From Sporosarcina ureae DSM 2281 (GTDB lineage Bacteria; Bacillota; Bacilli; Bacillales_A; Planococcaceae): a stretch of 64,000 nt of DNA. Every line of letters begins with the position of its first letter. Within the stretch, counting starts at the first letter, position 1. The stretch is from the NCBI RefSeq assembly GCF_000425545.1, contig NZ_AUDQ01000012.1, forward strand, positions 1 to 64,000. The letters run 5' to 3'. The notes under the pieces were generated by a model that saw only the letters and a list, made by a program, of their open reading frames with translations, had not been told where the DNA came from and ran no database searches. Below, in pieces: positions 33,762-42,345 of the stretch. A program made the position numbers and the translations under genes.

Positions 33762-35282
33762 TTATAGCCCCCCTTTATTTTCATCATAGTCTGATGTAAT
33801 TCTTGTGTTGTCTTTCCATTTTAATGATGTGAAAACGATCGACATGACAAACGCACCAATTGCAACCGGCCATCCAATTGTCCATAAGAACGATGTTGGA
33901 TATCCTTCATAGTTTTCTGCAATATTGTCTTTAATTAGGAAGAATAACATAGTTCCCAATACTAGCGGCGTGATGAATGATAACGATACTTTCCACCACC
34001 AGCCAAGACGAATATCTGATACTGCGTTGGCATGTTGCTCGAACAATCCGAGTTTTCTGAATACCCAAGCTAGTAAGATAACCTCGACCAGACCGATGAC
34101 TGCGATACCGAATTGGTTGATGAAGTAATCCGCCACGTCCAAGAAGTATAAACCACCATTCGTTGCATACAGCAAGGAGATGACCGCTGACAGTCCGATA
34201 CCGATCGTAACCGAACGACGTCTTGATATGTTGAACTTATCTGACATACCTGCGATGTACGTTTCACAAATCGAGATGAGTGATGTAATTCCGGCAAGCG
34301 TCAGTGACAGGAAGAAGAATGCACCGAACAGTCCATTTAACCCTGGCATTTGATTAATAATTTCAGGGAATACGACGAACGCAAGCCCTACACCTGCAGT
34401 AGCTACATCTGCTACATCTACTCCTTGATTAGTTGCCATGAATCCTAATACTGCGAAGACTCCGATACCTGCCAATAACTCAACAGAAGAGTTAGCGAAG
34501 CCTGTAATAAAGGCGTTATTTGTAATATCTGATTTCTTCGGTAAGTAACTAGAATACGTGATCATGATGGCAAACGCGATCGATAAACTGAAGAAGATAT
34601 GTCCGTACGCTGCAACCCATACACGCGGGTTGAGTAACTTATCGACATCAGGTTTAAAGAATGCATCTAGTCCTACCATTGCTCCATCCAGTGTGATTGC
34701 ACGGATGACGACGAATAAGAAGAGCAAGAAAAGTACAGGGATAAATATCCGGTTCGCCAACTCAATCCCTTTCTTGACTCCACCAAGTAGTATGATGTAA
34801 CAAATGACCCAAACGAGCAGTAGTGGCAATGCCACGCCTCCTACAAGTCCTCCAACTTCCCCAGGGTTATCCGCTAAGTTCAGGACGTCGCCGAAGAAGA
34901 ATGCTTCTGGATCTTTCCCCCATGATAAGCCGAATGAATAGACCGTATATTTCATGGCCCATGCAATGATGACAGCATAGTAGGTAGAAATGACGAAGGA
35001 TACAAAGATTCCCCACCAGCCTAGAAACTCCGTCTTTTTCCCATTCAGACGGAAAAATGAAAGCGGAGCTGATCCACGATATTTATGACCAATCGTGAAT
35101 TCCATGATAAGAATCGGAATACCTGCCGTTAAAAGTGCAAATAAGTACGGGATAAAAAATGCACCGCCGCCATTTTCATACGCTACATAAGGAAAGCGCC
35201 AAATGTTCCCAAGTCCAATAGCTGATCCGACTGCAGCCAGTATAAAACCTGCTCTCGTTCCCCACTGTGAACGATTTTCCAT
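33762..35282 (-). CDS. metP: Sodium-dependent amino-acid transporter, NSS/SNF family (MetP-like)
   Basis: A 506-residue LeuT-fold symporter with about 12 helices. Its N-terminus RAGFILAAVGSAIGLGNIWRFPYVAYENGGGAFFIP (split over residues 9-44) carries the Na+ and substrate site in helix 1. The adjoining small subunit gene suggests methionine/alanine import by analogy with MetPS. The substrate is inferred, not shown. GAGGTGAGTTGT precedes ATG 35282, which is preferred to an in-frame start three codons upstream. Confidence 0.88.
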   Translation of the reverse strand: MENRSQWGTRAGFILAAVGSAIGLGNIWRFPYVAYENGGGAFFIPYLFALLTAGIPILIMEFTIGHKYRGSAPLSFFRLNGKKTEFLGWWGIFVSFVISTYYAVIIAWAMKYTVYSFGLSWGKDPEAFFFGDVLNLADNPGEVGGLVGGVALPLLLVWVICYIILLGGVKKGIELANRIFIPVLFLLFLFVVIRAITLDGAMVGLDAFFKPDVDKLLNPRVWVAAYGHIFFSLSIAFAIMITYSSYLPKKSDITNNAFITGFANSSVELLAGIGVFAVLGFMATNQGVDVADVATAGVGLAFVVFPEIINQMPGLNGLFGAFFFLSLTLAGITSLISICETYIAGMSDKFNISRRRSVTIGIGLSAVISLLYATNGGLYFLDVADYFINQFGIAVIGLVEVILLAWVFRKLGLFEQHANAVSDIRLGWWWKVSLSFITPLVLGTMLFFLIKDNIAENYEGYPTSFLWTIGWPVAIGAFVMSIVFTSLKWKDNTRITSDYDENKGGL

Positions 35283-35395
35283 ACAACTCACCTCTTTTTT
35301 TGTTATTTTACAAAACTTTCACCATTCAATTTATTCTGATAATTCTAGTTCCGTATATTTAGTATAAACAGCCCAATTAGAGATGTCAAAACAAA

Positions 35396-35435
35396 TTTAG
35401 ACTAAGAATGAAGTAATTATCACTCTTAGTCTAAA
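35396..35435. terminator. Dyad between the NSS gene promoter and the NhaC-type gene end
   Basis: TTTAGACTAAGAATG pairs with CACTCTTAGTCTAAA over 15 bp with one G-U type pair. The 3' tail on the minus strand is only modestly T-rich (TTTGTTTTG). It is the likely terminator of the NhaC-type gene. Confidence 0.7.
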
Positions 35436-35442
35436 TGGTAAA

Positions 35443-37011
35443 CTATGCTATTTGTCCTGCTCGTTGCTTTCCTTTTGCACTCAAGTACGTAAATAAAACT
35501 ATTAAGGTAATAATAACAGCTACTAAGCCGATCCAGACAGACCCAGTCAGCCCGAGAACGATGTACCCTATTACTGCTACACTAGCTGCGACCAACGCAT
35601 AAGGCAACTGTGTGGATACGTGATCCATATGGTTACAGCCCGCTCCAGTAGAAGACAGGATCGTCGTGTCAGATATCGGTGAACAGTGATCTCCGAATAC
35701 CGCACCTGCAAGTACCGCCGCCAATGCTGGTAATAGTAACTCTGGAGCCGCATTGACCATGATCGTACCTGCTATCGGCATTAAGATACCGAAAGACCCC
35801 CACGAAGTACCCGTCGAGAACGCCATTAATCCTGCTAATACGAAGATCAGTACTGGAAGGAAAGTGACGGGAATATTCAATCGTTCTACCATCGTAGAAA
35901 GGAATAGACCTGTATCTAGGGAAGCTATTAAGTCAGTCAATCCCCAAGCGAAGATTAAGATAAGAATTGCAGGCATCATCGCCTTGACTCCGCTAATAAA
36001 CGCGCGTCCCATCCATGAAACACTTGCTGTTTCGTTCTTTTTCATTTGTAGAATATATAACAACATAGCTAGCAATGTAGCCGTTACACCACCAATTACC
36101 AACGAAAACGGTACATCGGTATTTTCAAAAATAGCCCAAATATCGAAAACACCCGCTTCTTTATAGCCTGTATAAATCATCATACCAAGCGTTACCGCAA
36201 TCAACGTTACGATCGGTGCAACCAAATCGCGAACTTTTCCGTACGTATGCTCAGGGAATTCTTCTTTCAGCTGACCTGGGATTTCTTTATTTTGGTCATA
36301 AAGTTCGCCTTCAATCATAGCACGATCTTCATGCTTCTTCATTTCAAAGAAGTCGTTATTCGTCCAAGCGAAGAAGAAGACCATGGACAATGTGGCAATG
36401 ACATAGAAGTTCATCGGCGCCATCATGACGAAAGCAGTTAATGGTGAATAGCTGACCGCTGCTGTTGTACCTAAAATAAGTGCAAGTTGTCCAATCAAGA
36501 ACGCGCCCCAACTAGAGATGGGTGATACGACACAGATGGGTGCTGATGTAGAGTCAATGAAATACGCTAATTTCGCACGAGAGATCTTGTGCTGATCCGT
36601 AATCGGTCTTGCAATCTGTCCAACTGCCAAGGAATTGAAATAGTCATCCACAAAAATTGCAATTCCAAGCCCCATCGTCAACAGCTTCGCTCCACGTTTT
36701 GTACGGATACGAGTGACTGCCCAACGTGCAAATGCGGCGCTTCCTCCAGATAGACTGACGAATGCCGTAATGACACCTAATAATAATAGAAATAACATAA
36801 TAAATATATTGTATGTATTGAGTCCTCCATCATAAAATGAAACTGTCATGGCCCTCCATACACCTTTTAATGTCTCTAACGGAGCAAAGTTCGCTAAAAG
36901 TAAAGCGGCTGTAACAATTCCTGCTCCTAATGATAATAATACTCTCCTCGTCGCTAACACCATCACGATGGCGATAATAGGAGGCAAAATAGAGACCCAC
37001 GATCCGATCAT
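35443..37011 (-). CDS. lysW: NhaC-family carrier under a lysine riboswitch (probable lysine transporter)
   Basis: A 522-residue ion/solute antiporter of the NhaC family with about 11-13 helices, the conserved FVDDYFNSLAVG region near residue 120, and a second FGDHCSPISDTTILSS motif near 425. By sequence alone it would be called a Na+/H+ antiporter. The L-box lysine riboswitch in its leader (37206-37382) indicates lysine uptake instead, the case described for LysW-type NhaC carriers. GAGGAGGAATTACA precedes the ATG. It is a single gene. Confidence 0.85.
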   Translation of the reverse strand: MIGSWVSILPPIIAIVMVLATRRVLLSLGAGIVTAALLLANFAPLETLKGVWRAMTVSFYDGGLNTYNIFIMLFLLLLGVITAFVSLSGGSAAFARWAVTRIRTKRGAKLLTMGLGIAIFVDDYFNSLAVGQIARPITDQHKISRAKLAYFIDSTSAPICVVSPISSWGAFLIGQLALILGTTAAVSYSPLTAFVMMAPMNFYVIATLSMVFFFAWTNNDFFEMKKHEDRAMIEGELYDQNKEIPGQLKEEFPEHTYGKVRDLVAPIVTLIAVTLGMMIYTGYKEAGVFDIWAIFENTDVPFSLVIGGVTATLLAMLLYILQMKKNETASVSWMGRAFISGVKAMMPAILILIFAWGLTDLIASLDTGLFLSTMVERLNIPVTFLPVLIFVLAGLMAFSTGTSWGSFGILMPIAGTIMVNAAPELLLPALAAVLAGAVFGDHCSPISDTTILSSTGAGCNHMDHVSTQLPYALVAASVAVIGYIVLGLTGSVWIGLVAVIITLIVLFTYLSAKGKQRAGQIA

Positions 37012-37111
37012 TGTAATTCCTCCTCTTTCTAGTTGCTAGATGATATCGAAATGCAGAAGATCTTTCGAAGAGTGGAAAGCCCATAATATCCTGTAATTCC
37101 TTAATTTCCCG

Positions 37112-37158
37112 ATAAAAAAGCCGCCCCCACAGGCACTAACATGTGTGTAGGGGTCGGC
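37112..37158 (-). terminator. Lysine-riboswitch-controlled terminator
   Basis: On the minus strand GCCGACCCCTACACACATG loops back to GTGGGGGCGGC and is followed by TTTTTTATC. It lies between the aptamer and the transporter start and should form when lysine is bound. Confidence 0.85.
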
Positions 37159-37205
37159 CAACCAATTCATCAAGCAATACATGAATAAATCGCAGTACAA
37201 TTGGC

Positions 37206-37382
37206 TACTGTAGCTCTCCATACATTTATCAGTGTATGACAGTGTCATTCCTTTTCGAAATGACCCCAACTTGAGAAGCGGACTCTTCTCAAACTTCGGC
37301 ATTGCCTCCTTTCGCTCGCGGTCATAGATGTCACTCTCTCGCTAGGTACTCATAAACAATGCAGCCTCTACGTAAGTCTCGA
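37206..37382 (-). ncRNA. Lysine riboswitch (L-box)
   Basis: The minus strand carries the ordered L-box landmarks: AGAGGCTGC, ATGAGTACC, GAGAGTGA, AGGAGGCAATGCCGAAG, a GAGAAGAGTCCGCTTCTC hairpin, TTGGGGTC, ACACTGTCATA and ATGGAGAGCTAC. The five-way junction core is therefore complete. It acts by premature termination at 37112-37158 and controls the NhaC-type carrier. Confidence 0.94.
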
Positions 37383-37432
37383 TATTCTTCTGTTCTCAGT
37401 GTAGCAATAATCGACAGCGTTCACAATACCTT

Positions 37433-38200
37433 TTACTCCTTCTTCTCAAGTGGAACTTCGATTTGTGCTGGCGTTTGCTCTCCTTTCGAATAAATTTGCG
37501 GTACCTTCCCTCTAATCAAACCTATCGCAATCGGTATTTTCTGCTCTATAACACTTCTACTTGTTGCTAGCGGAACAATAATCTGCACATTGACTTGTAA
37601 CATTAAATACACTTCTACATACGCATTATTGATGCCAAATTCACGAATATCCGTTTCTACTGTCGCATGCACATCTCCAACGACATGGAAGCGAATAGGA
37701 ATTTTCGGTCCCAGGTTACCGAGCAACGGGATATTCGCCGCTTGCCCAATCGGAACGAAAAATACAATACCTTGTTCTTTTTCCATCCGATCGGGATTAT
37801 ACTCGAGATCTCCGAGTGGCGGTAACATATCCAAATCTCCGCCTTCTGCACGCTCTAAATGATTTTCTACAAGCTGATGAATTTCTGACATGACCTGGCT
37901 AATGATTTCTGCGTTAAACTTGGTCGTCACCGTATCTGTCGTATCATCGGGGACGTTTTCGATAATTTCATTGACATCGTACACACTGGTAGACCGATTA
38001 TTAATGGCTTGACTGATGACGTGGCTGGCTATTTTTTGCGTTTGTACTTCAGCATATTGTGTGTAGATTGGCGTTAACTGTTTGTTGACCGTATAGAAAA
38101 ATATTGCCACACCCACCAAAATGCTCGGGATGACAAAGCGCAGTACGATTTTGCCATAATTATTTCTCTTTGGCCGTTTTTGATTCGTATAAAACCGCAT
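37433..38200 (-). CDS. yunB: Sporulation protein YunB
   Basis: A 255-residue protein with an N-terminal membrane anchor (about 22-42) and an extracytoplasmic domain. It is YunB-like throughout, including the GIVFFVPIGQAANIPLLGNLGPKIPIRF region. In B. subtilis yunB is expressed in the mother cell and needed for proper spore formation, so the host is a spore-former. The AGGAGG ribosome site lies inside the 3' arm of the upstream hairpin (38205-38241), so its translation may depend on whether transcription starts within or before that hairpin. Confidence 0.93.
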   Translation of the reverse strand: MRFYTNQKRPKRNNYGKIVLRFVIPSILVGVAIFFYTVNKQLTPIYTQYAEVQTQKIASHVISQAINNRSTSVYDVNEIIENVPDDTTDTVTTKFNAEIISQVMSEIHQLVENHLERAEGGDLDMLPPLGDLEYNPDRMEKEQGIVFFVPIGQAANIPLLGNLGPKIPIRFHVVGDVHATVETDIREFGINNAYVEVYLMLQVNVQIIVPLATSRSVIEQKIPIAIGLIRGKVPQIYSKGEQTPAQIEVPLEKKE

Positions 38201-38204
38201 AAAA

Positions 38205-38241
38205 ACGCCTCCTACTTCACATTATGCGAAATAGGAGGCGT
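38205..38241 (-). terminator. Terminator hairpin of the yunF-yunE-yunD unit, embedding the yunB ribosome site
   Basis: On the minus strand ACGCCTCCTA pairs perfectly with TAGGAGGCGT and is followed by TTTT and the yunB ATG. The 3' arm contains the AGGAGG of yunB. It can thus act both as a terminator and as a ribosome-site sequestering hairpin. Confidence 0.8.
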
Positions 38242-38247
38242 ACATAA

Positions 38248-39627
38248 CTAGCGTTCATTGAAATATTTTCTTCCATACCAACCGAGAATATCGCGAAGCA
38301 TTTCTGGCATGATATATTCCTTCTTCGCTTCTTTTAGTATTGGATAGAAAAAGCCAAACGTGAACATATCAAGTGTTGCCAACGTATACATCTCACCTGG
38401 TTCCACCAAACGGTTTCCCGCGAATAATTGTCCGTCATTGTTACGGTATAAGTGCTCATGTATCATGCTCCCCATCAGTGTGCCACGAAAACCTAGACCT
38501 TTTATTGGAAGTTTTGCCCACTTTGGATCAAGTGACTGCTCGTAGACCGTCAACAAATCAGTACCATCCAAATGAATAAGGCACGGATTGATCGGATGAG
38601 GTAATAAGGAGTGCAAATCCCCTTTTGTCACCCAACCTTTATCTAAACTACCAAGGAAAATTCCTGCGTTGAATAACGCGCAGTCGGCATCCAGATACGT
38701 TAGTAACGCACGGCCAAAAAGCGAGGATAATGGACTGTCTCCTGTAAGACGCTGTGATAAAGGTGAAGGATTGTAAAACACTGGCACTTGCAACGTTTCT
38801 TCTCCTTTAGCAAATAAGGAATTCACTTCTTCCATATCTTCTTCTGTCATTTCCATTAGCTGTGTTGGAAAAACTTCTGCTTTCATATGAACGACTTGAC
38901 CTGTTATACGGTCTACCTCGATTTGGACATGACCGACATAATGACCGAACTTTTCTGCTGCCGCAAGTAGCGTGTCGTCAATCCACTCGCCATTTGGTAA
39001 CAAATGATGCGTATGTGCGCCTAAAATAACATCGATCTCTGGGCATTGCGCAGCCAATAGACGATCTTCCTTGATTCCTAAGTGAGAGAGGCAAACGATG
39101 ACATCGCATTGGGTACGCAAGTTTCGTGCCACCTTCTGCAACGCTGCGTGCGGTTCACCCACACTCCAGCCGAGTTGGTCATAAAAGGCGTAGTATGGCG
39201 CTGTGGCACCTATGACACCGATACGCACACCATCTGTGGTCTCAAATACTTTAGACATCTTCGCCCAGTATGGCAGCTTACCGTCTAATTCTGTCAGATT
39301 GCAGAGCACTACATCAAATTTTGCATCTTCATATACTATATTCAGCGCTTCCTTAGACATGGTGATTCCTTCATTATTTCCAATTGTCACTGCGTCGTAT
39401 CCTGCTTTATTTAATAATTCGATATTTCCTTTACCTTCTGTTCCTTCGGTAAACGGATGAGATCGGTCAATATGGTCTCCAATATCAAATAAAAAATAAC
39501 ACTCTCCATCGGCTTCAGCTTGTTGCTTGCGCTGCTGAAGAAAATGATGGATTTGCGGCCAATTTTCGAAATGACTATGGATGTCATTCGTATGATAAAT
39601 GTGAATCGTCTCTACCGTTTCTTCCAT
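38248..39627 (-). CDS. yunD: Metallophosphatase / 5'-nucleotidase family protein (YunD)
   Basis: A 459-residue protein with an N-terminal calcineurin-like domain (HTNDIHSHFEN, DIGDHIDRSH, TIGNNEG, LSHLG and GAHTHH metal-binding motifs) and a C-terminal 5'-nucleotidase domain from about residue 300. Unlike UshA it has no signal peptide, so it acts in the cytoplasm. The substrate is probably a nucleotide or related diester. ATG 39627 is preferred. TTG 39636 and 39642 are in-frame alternatives. It follows yunE with 5 bp between stop and start. Confidence 0.92.
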   Translation of the reverse strand: MEETVETIHIYHTNDIHSHFENWPQIHHFLQQRKQQAEADGECYFLFDIGDHIDRSHPFTEGTEGKGNIELLNKAGYDAVTIGNNEGITMSKEALNIVYEDAKFDVVLCNLTELDGKLPYWAKMSKVFETTDGVRIGVIGATAPYYAFYDQLGWSVGEPHAALQKVARNLRTQCDVIVCLSHLGIKEDRLLAAQCPEIDVILGAHTHHLLPNGEWIDDTLLAAAEKFGHYVGHVQIEVDRITGQVVHMKAEVFPTQLMEMTEEDMEEVNSLFAKGEETLQVPVFYNPSPLSQRLTGDSPLSSLFGRALLTYLDADCALFNAGIFLGSLDKGWVTKGDLHSLLPHPINPCLIHLDGTDLLTVYEQSLDPKWAKLPIKGLGFRGTLMGSMIHEHLYRNNDGQLFAGNRLVEPGEMYTLATLDMFTFGFFYPILKEAKKEYIMPEMLRDILGWYGRKYFNER

Positions 39628-39632
39628 ATTTG

Positions 39633-40457
39633 TCAACCCCAAATCCCCTCATAGATGGAACGTAGTCCAAAGACGAGTAAAATGATGCGTATGACTAAAA
39701 CTAATGTATCGGATTTCATTTTGCTGTTTAAATAGGCTCCAAGCATTCCACCGAAATAGGCTCCTGGCACGACAGGAATCGTATAGAGCCACGGCACATG
39801 ACCGAGTGAAATATGCGAAATCGAGTTGACGAGTGCGGATAAAAACACCATAAGCATCGATGTCGCGACCGCTACGTGCGGTGGGAACAAGAATAATAAG
39901 ATCATAGCTGGCACGATCATCGTACCGCCACCGATTCCGAATAACCCCGACGTAAATCCGATGAATAATGCTAATAGGATGGCGAACCAAATCGGGTATC
40001 CATAAATATGCGTTTGACCTTGAGGGTCCGTAAATTTAATCTTTTTCCCATTGTCTACAAACCATCTAATCGGCTTCAAATATTTTCTCGTTAGTAACAG
40101 TGTAGATAAAACTATGAGCAATATGCCAAAATATAAATTAAATGATTGCAAACTTACGTTTTTATTAACCAACGCACCGAGTACGATACCTGGTATACTT
40201 GCAGTGAAAAATAGAAATGCACTGCGATAATCAATCGTCCTCACTTTCATATACGATAGTGTCGATCCAAGTCCATTCGCAATCATCATAATGACCGACA
40301 AGCCAACTACACTTTGCGGAGTAATATCTGGAATCATTCCAAGATTTAATCCGACAAATAACGTGACAGGGACCAGAATTGTTCCGCCGCCAAGACCGGC
40401 AATCGAACCGATAATGCCGGAGGCCAAACCAATTAAGGCGAGTGCTACAAATTCCAT
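39633..40457 (-). CDS. yunE: TauE/SafE family sulfite/anion exporter (YunE)
   Basis: A 274-residue membrane protein with about eight helices and two repeats of the TauE/SafE motif (GSIAGLGGGTILVP near residues 16-29 and GLFGIGGGTMIVPAM near 171-185). It is probably an exporter of a sulfur-containing or carboxylate anion. It overlaps yunF by one base and precedes yunD, so the three form one unit. Confidence 0.92.
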   Translation of the reverse strand: MEFVALALIGLASGIIGSIAGLGGGTILVPVTLFVGLNLGMIPDITPQSVVGLSVIMMIANGLGSTLSYMKVRTIDYRSAFLFFTASIPGIVLGALVNKNVSLQSFNLYFGILLIVLSTLLLTRKYLKPIRWFVDNGKKIKFTDPQGQTHIYGYPIWFAILLALFIGFTSGLFGIGGGTMIVPAMILLFLFPPHVAVATSMLMVFLSALVNSISHISLGHVPWLYTIPVVPGAYFGGMLGAYLNSKMKSDTLVLVIRIILLVFGLRSIYEGIWG

Positions 40458-41317
40458 TACTGATCCCCCTCAAATAAATCCATCTGCTTGGTGAGAGGCT
40501 GACCGTATTCTATGTTGAGTAGTCCTGCAAATTGTTTGGCATTCTTCGCTGCATGCTGACCGGAATTATTATTAAAGATGACAAACACTTCTTCAGCCTG
40601 TTTCTCCAGATGTTTAACGATTCCACTCATACTCTCTAACTCTTTTTCATTATAATCATACAGATAGCGAACTTTACGCCACGCTTTACTATCCCCCATC
40701 GTATTGACCCAACCTTTATCATTGCGCCCGTGGAGACGTAATAAAACTTTCTGGTCAGTCGCAATCGGAACTAGCGGCACACTTCCATCTCCTACTTGTG
40801 GCTCATCACAGACCACATGGATGACATGTAAACTCTTCAGAAAATTGAGTGTTTTCTCTCGATAAGCTGGAGAATACCATGTTTGATTACGAAATTCTAC
40901 TGCAATTGGCAACGGCTGTAATTGTTCATGCACATAGCGAATGCGGTCCACGTTTTCTTTCTTGCAATCAAACCAAGGTGGAAACTGCACAAGTACCATC
41001 GCAAGCTTTCCCGCCTCAACAAACGACGTCAGCGACAGCTTAAACAATGAGAACATCTCTTCTTCAGAATCATACGGGATCTTCCCACGCTGATGGCCCG
41101 TGATGCCCTGATACGCTTTCACTACAAATTGGAAATTTGCGGGCGTTTCCTCTGTCCACTTATCCATTACTATCTTTGATTGTATCGCATAAAACGTCGA
41201 ATCCAACTCAACGATTGGAAAGTGTTTACTATAATCTATAAGTTTTTTATTCGCAACTGTATTCTCATTATATAGGCTTGGATGGTCTCCCCACCCTGTC
41301 AGGCCAACATGGATCAT
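40457..41317 (-). CDS. yunF: DUF72 TIM-barrel protein (YunF)
   Basis: A 286-residue DUF72 protein with IHVGLTGWGDHPSLY at the N-terminus, VELDSTFYAI near residue 36, AVEFRNQTWYS near 140 and VFIFNNNSGQHAAKNA near 255, all family hallmarks. Its enzymatic role is unknown. It is the first gene of yunF-yunE-yunD. AAAGGAGGAGGGCTTTTC precedes the ATG. Confidence 0.92.
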   Translation of the reverse strand: MIHVGLTGWGDHPSLYNENTVANKKLIDYSKHFPIVELDSTFYAIQSKIVMDKWTEETPANFQFVVKAYQGITGHQRGKIPYDSEEEMFSLFKLSLTSFVEAGKLAMVLVQFPPWFDCKKENVDRIRYVHEQLQPLPIAVEFRNQTWYSPAYREKTLNFLKSLHVIHVVCDEPQVGDGSVPLVPIATDQKVLLRLHGRNDKGWVNTMGDSKAWRKVRYLYDYNEKELESMSGIVKHLEKQAEEVFVIFNNNSGQHAAKNAKQFAGLLNIEYGQPLTKQMDLFEGDQ

Positions 41318-41445
41318 GAAAAGCCCTCCTCCTTTTATCTTTAGCTTAGTGTATCATATCTTATGTATTTTCGGAAAAATCGTACTCTCTAACTCGGTTT
41401 TAGTATTTTCAATATTGAGCTTAATCATATCGATATCATTTCCAA

Positions 41446-41483
41446 ATAAAAAAGCGTCTCGAGAAATGATTCTCGAAACGCTA
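41446..41483 (-). terminator. Terminator of the glutaredoxin-rhodanese operon
   Basis: On the minus strand AGCGTTTCGAGAATC / ATTTCTCGAGACGCT form a 12-14 bp stem with TTTTTTATTTGG after it, just past the rhodanese stop. Confidence 0.92.
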
Positions 41484-41492
41484 CTTCTATAA

Positions 41493-41846
41493 TTACCCTT
41501 GCCACGCGCTCATTCCACCGCGTACATTCGTTACCTTCACGAATCCTGCTTTTTTCAACTGGCCTGCCGCATTCGAACTGCGCATGCCGCTTTGACAGAT
41601 CACAATGACTTCTTGATCTTTCTTCAACGTTCCCATTTTATTCGAAAGCACATTCAATGGGATATTCTTAAATTGCTTTATATGGCGTCCTTTATATTCA
41701 GCCTGTGAACGTACATCGATCAACTGGACGTTTTGATCTTTAAGTCTATCTTTTAATTGTTCAGTCGAAATTGTTTGCACACCTTTTGCGGGCTTCAATC
41801 GCCAAACTACTAAGCCGACGAGAAGTGCTATGATGATCCATCCCAT
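41493..41846 (-). CDS. Membrane-anchored rhodanese-like sulfurtransferase
   Basis: A 117-residue protein with an N-terminal membrane helix (3-16) and one rhodanese domain with QLIDVRSQAEYKGRHI and the active-site loop CQSGMRS (C84). It probably carries persulfide sulfur at the inner membrane face. AGGAGGCGCCACAT precedes the ATG and starts inside the stop codon of the upstream small gene. It is the last gene of an operon with a glutaredoxin-like gene, behind a CstR/CsoR-like operator, which points to sulfide/persulfide handling. Confidence 0.92.
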   Translation of the reverse strand: MGWIIIALLVGLVVWRLKPAKGVQTISTEQLKDRLKDQNVQLIDVRSQAEYKGRHIKQFKNIPLNVLSNKMGTLKKDQEVIVICQSGMRSSNAAGQLKKAGFVKVTNVRGGMSAWQG

Positions 41847-41858
41847 ATGTGGCGCCTC

Positions 41859-42014
41859 CTATTGGTGAGTCCATTCTATGATGACGAGAATGATACCCAT
41901 CACCGCAAATGCTATATTGCCGATACAAAAGCGCGGAAATAATTTCTTTTCCATATCTTCTGCTGATTGGATTGTACAGCTTCGGTTGAATAACATCTGT
42001 TTGAATTTATTCAT
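41859..42014 (-). CDS. Small membrane protein between glutaredoxin and rhodanese genes
   Basis: A 51-residue protein beginning MNKFKQMLFNRSC, with a charged N-terminal half, a C-terminal hydrophobic helix (FCIGNIAFAVMGIILVII) and an EWTHQ tail. No family is recognised. The ATG overlaps the glutaredoxin stop (ATGA), and the stop is joined to the rhodanese ribosome site (CAATAGGAGG), so it is tightly coupled on both sides. Two cysteines (C13, C30) could be redox-active or bind a persulfide, but this is inference. Confidence 0.75.
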   Translation of the reverse strand: MNKFKQMLFNRSCTIQSAEDMEKKLFPRFCIGNIAFAVMGIILVIIEWTHQ

Positions 42015-42247
42015 GCGTCCAGTGCAGCGTGAATACTTGCTGGATCAAAGCCAATAATCCATTTACCATTCAACTGTGTTTGTGGAACGCCCATCTGACC
42101 TGTTATTTCCATCAGTCGCTCTCCCTCTGCGGGATTTGTAGAAACATTGATTGTTTCATAAGGTACATGGATTTCATCTAGATAATTCGTCATCATCGTG
42201 CAATAAGGACAAGTAGATGATACATATACGGTTGCTTTTTCAGACAT
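42011..42247 (-). CDS. Glutaredoxin-like protein
   Basis: A 78-residue glutaredoxin fold with the CPYC active site (13-16), the GVPQT cis-Pro loop and a short ending IIGFDPASIHAALDA. AAAGGAGTTTTTTAC precedes ATG 42247; the in-frame upstream extension has no ribosome site and crosses the promoter. It is the first gene of the operon with the small membrane protein and rhodanese, and its promoter carries a CsoR/CstR-like operator. Confidence 0.92.
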   Translation of the reverse strand: MSEKATVYVSSTCPYCTMMTNYLDEIHVPYETINVSTNPAEGERLMEITGQMGVPQTQLNGKWIIGFDPASIHAALDA

Positions 42248-42280
42248 GTAAAAAACTCCTTTCCGTTCGTTTGTATATTT

Positions 42281-42309
42281 ATTATATACCCCTACAGGTA
42301 TAAAATCAA
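42281..42309 (-). promoter_or_regulatory. Promoter with embedded CsoR/CstR-like operator
   Basis: The minus strand has -35 TTGATT (42304-42309), a 17-bp spacer and -10 TATAAT (42281-42286). The spacer and the edge of the -10 are occupied by ATACCTGTAGGGGTAT (42286-42301), an ATACC-N6-GGTAT dyad of the kind bound by CsoR-family repressors. Given sulfur-transfer genes downstream, a persulfide-sensing CstR is the likely repressor. Its gene is not in the window. Confidence 0.75.
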
Positions 42310-42345
42310 CGAATTGATTTAGCATTAGGATGGCATTTTTCTTTC

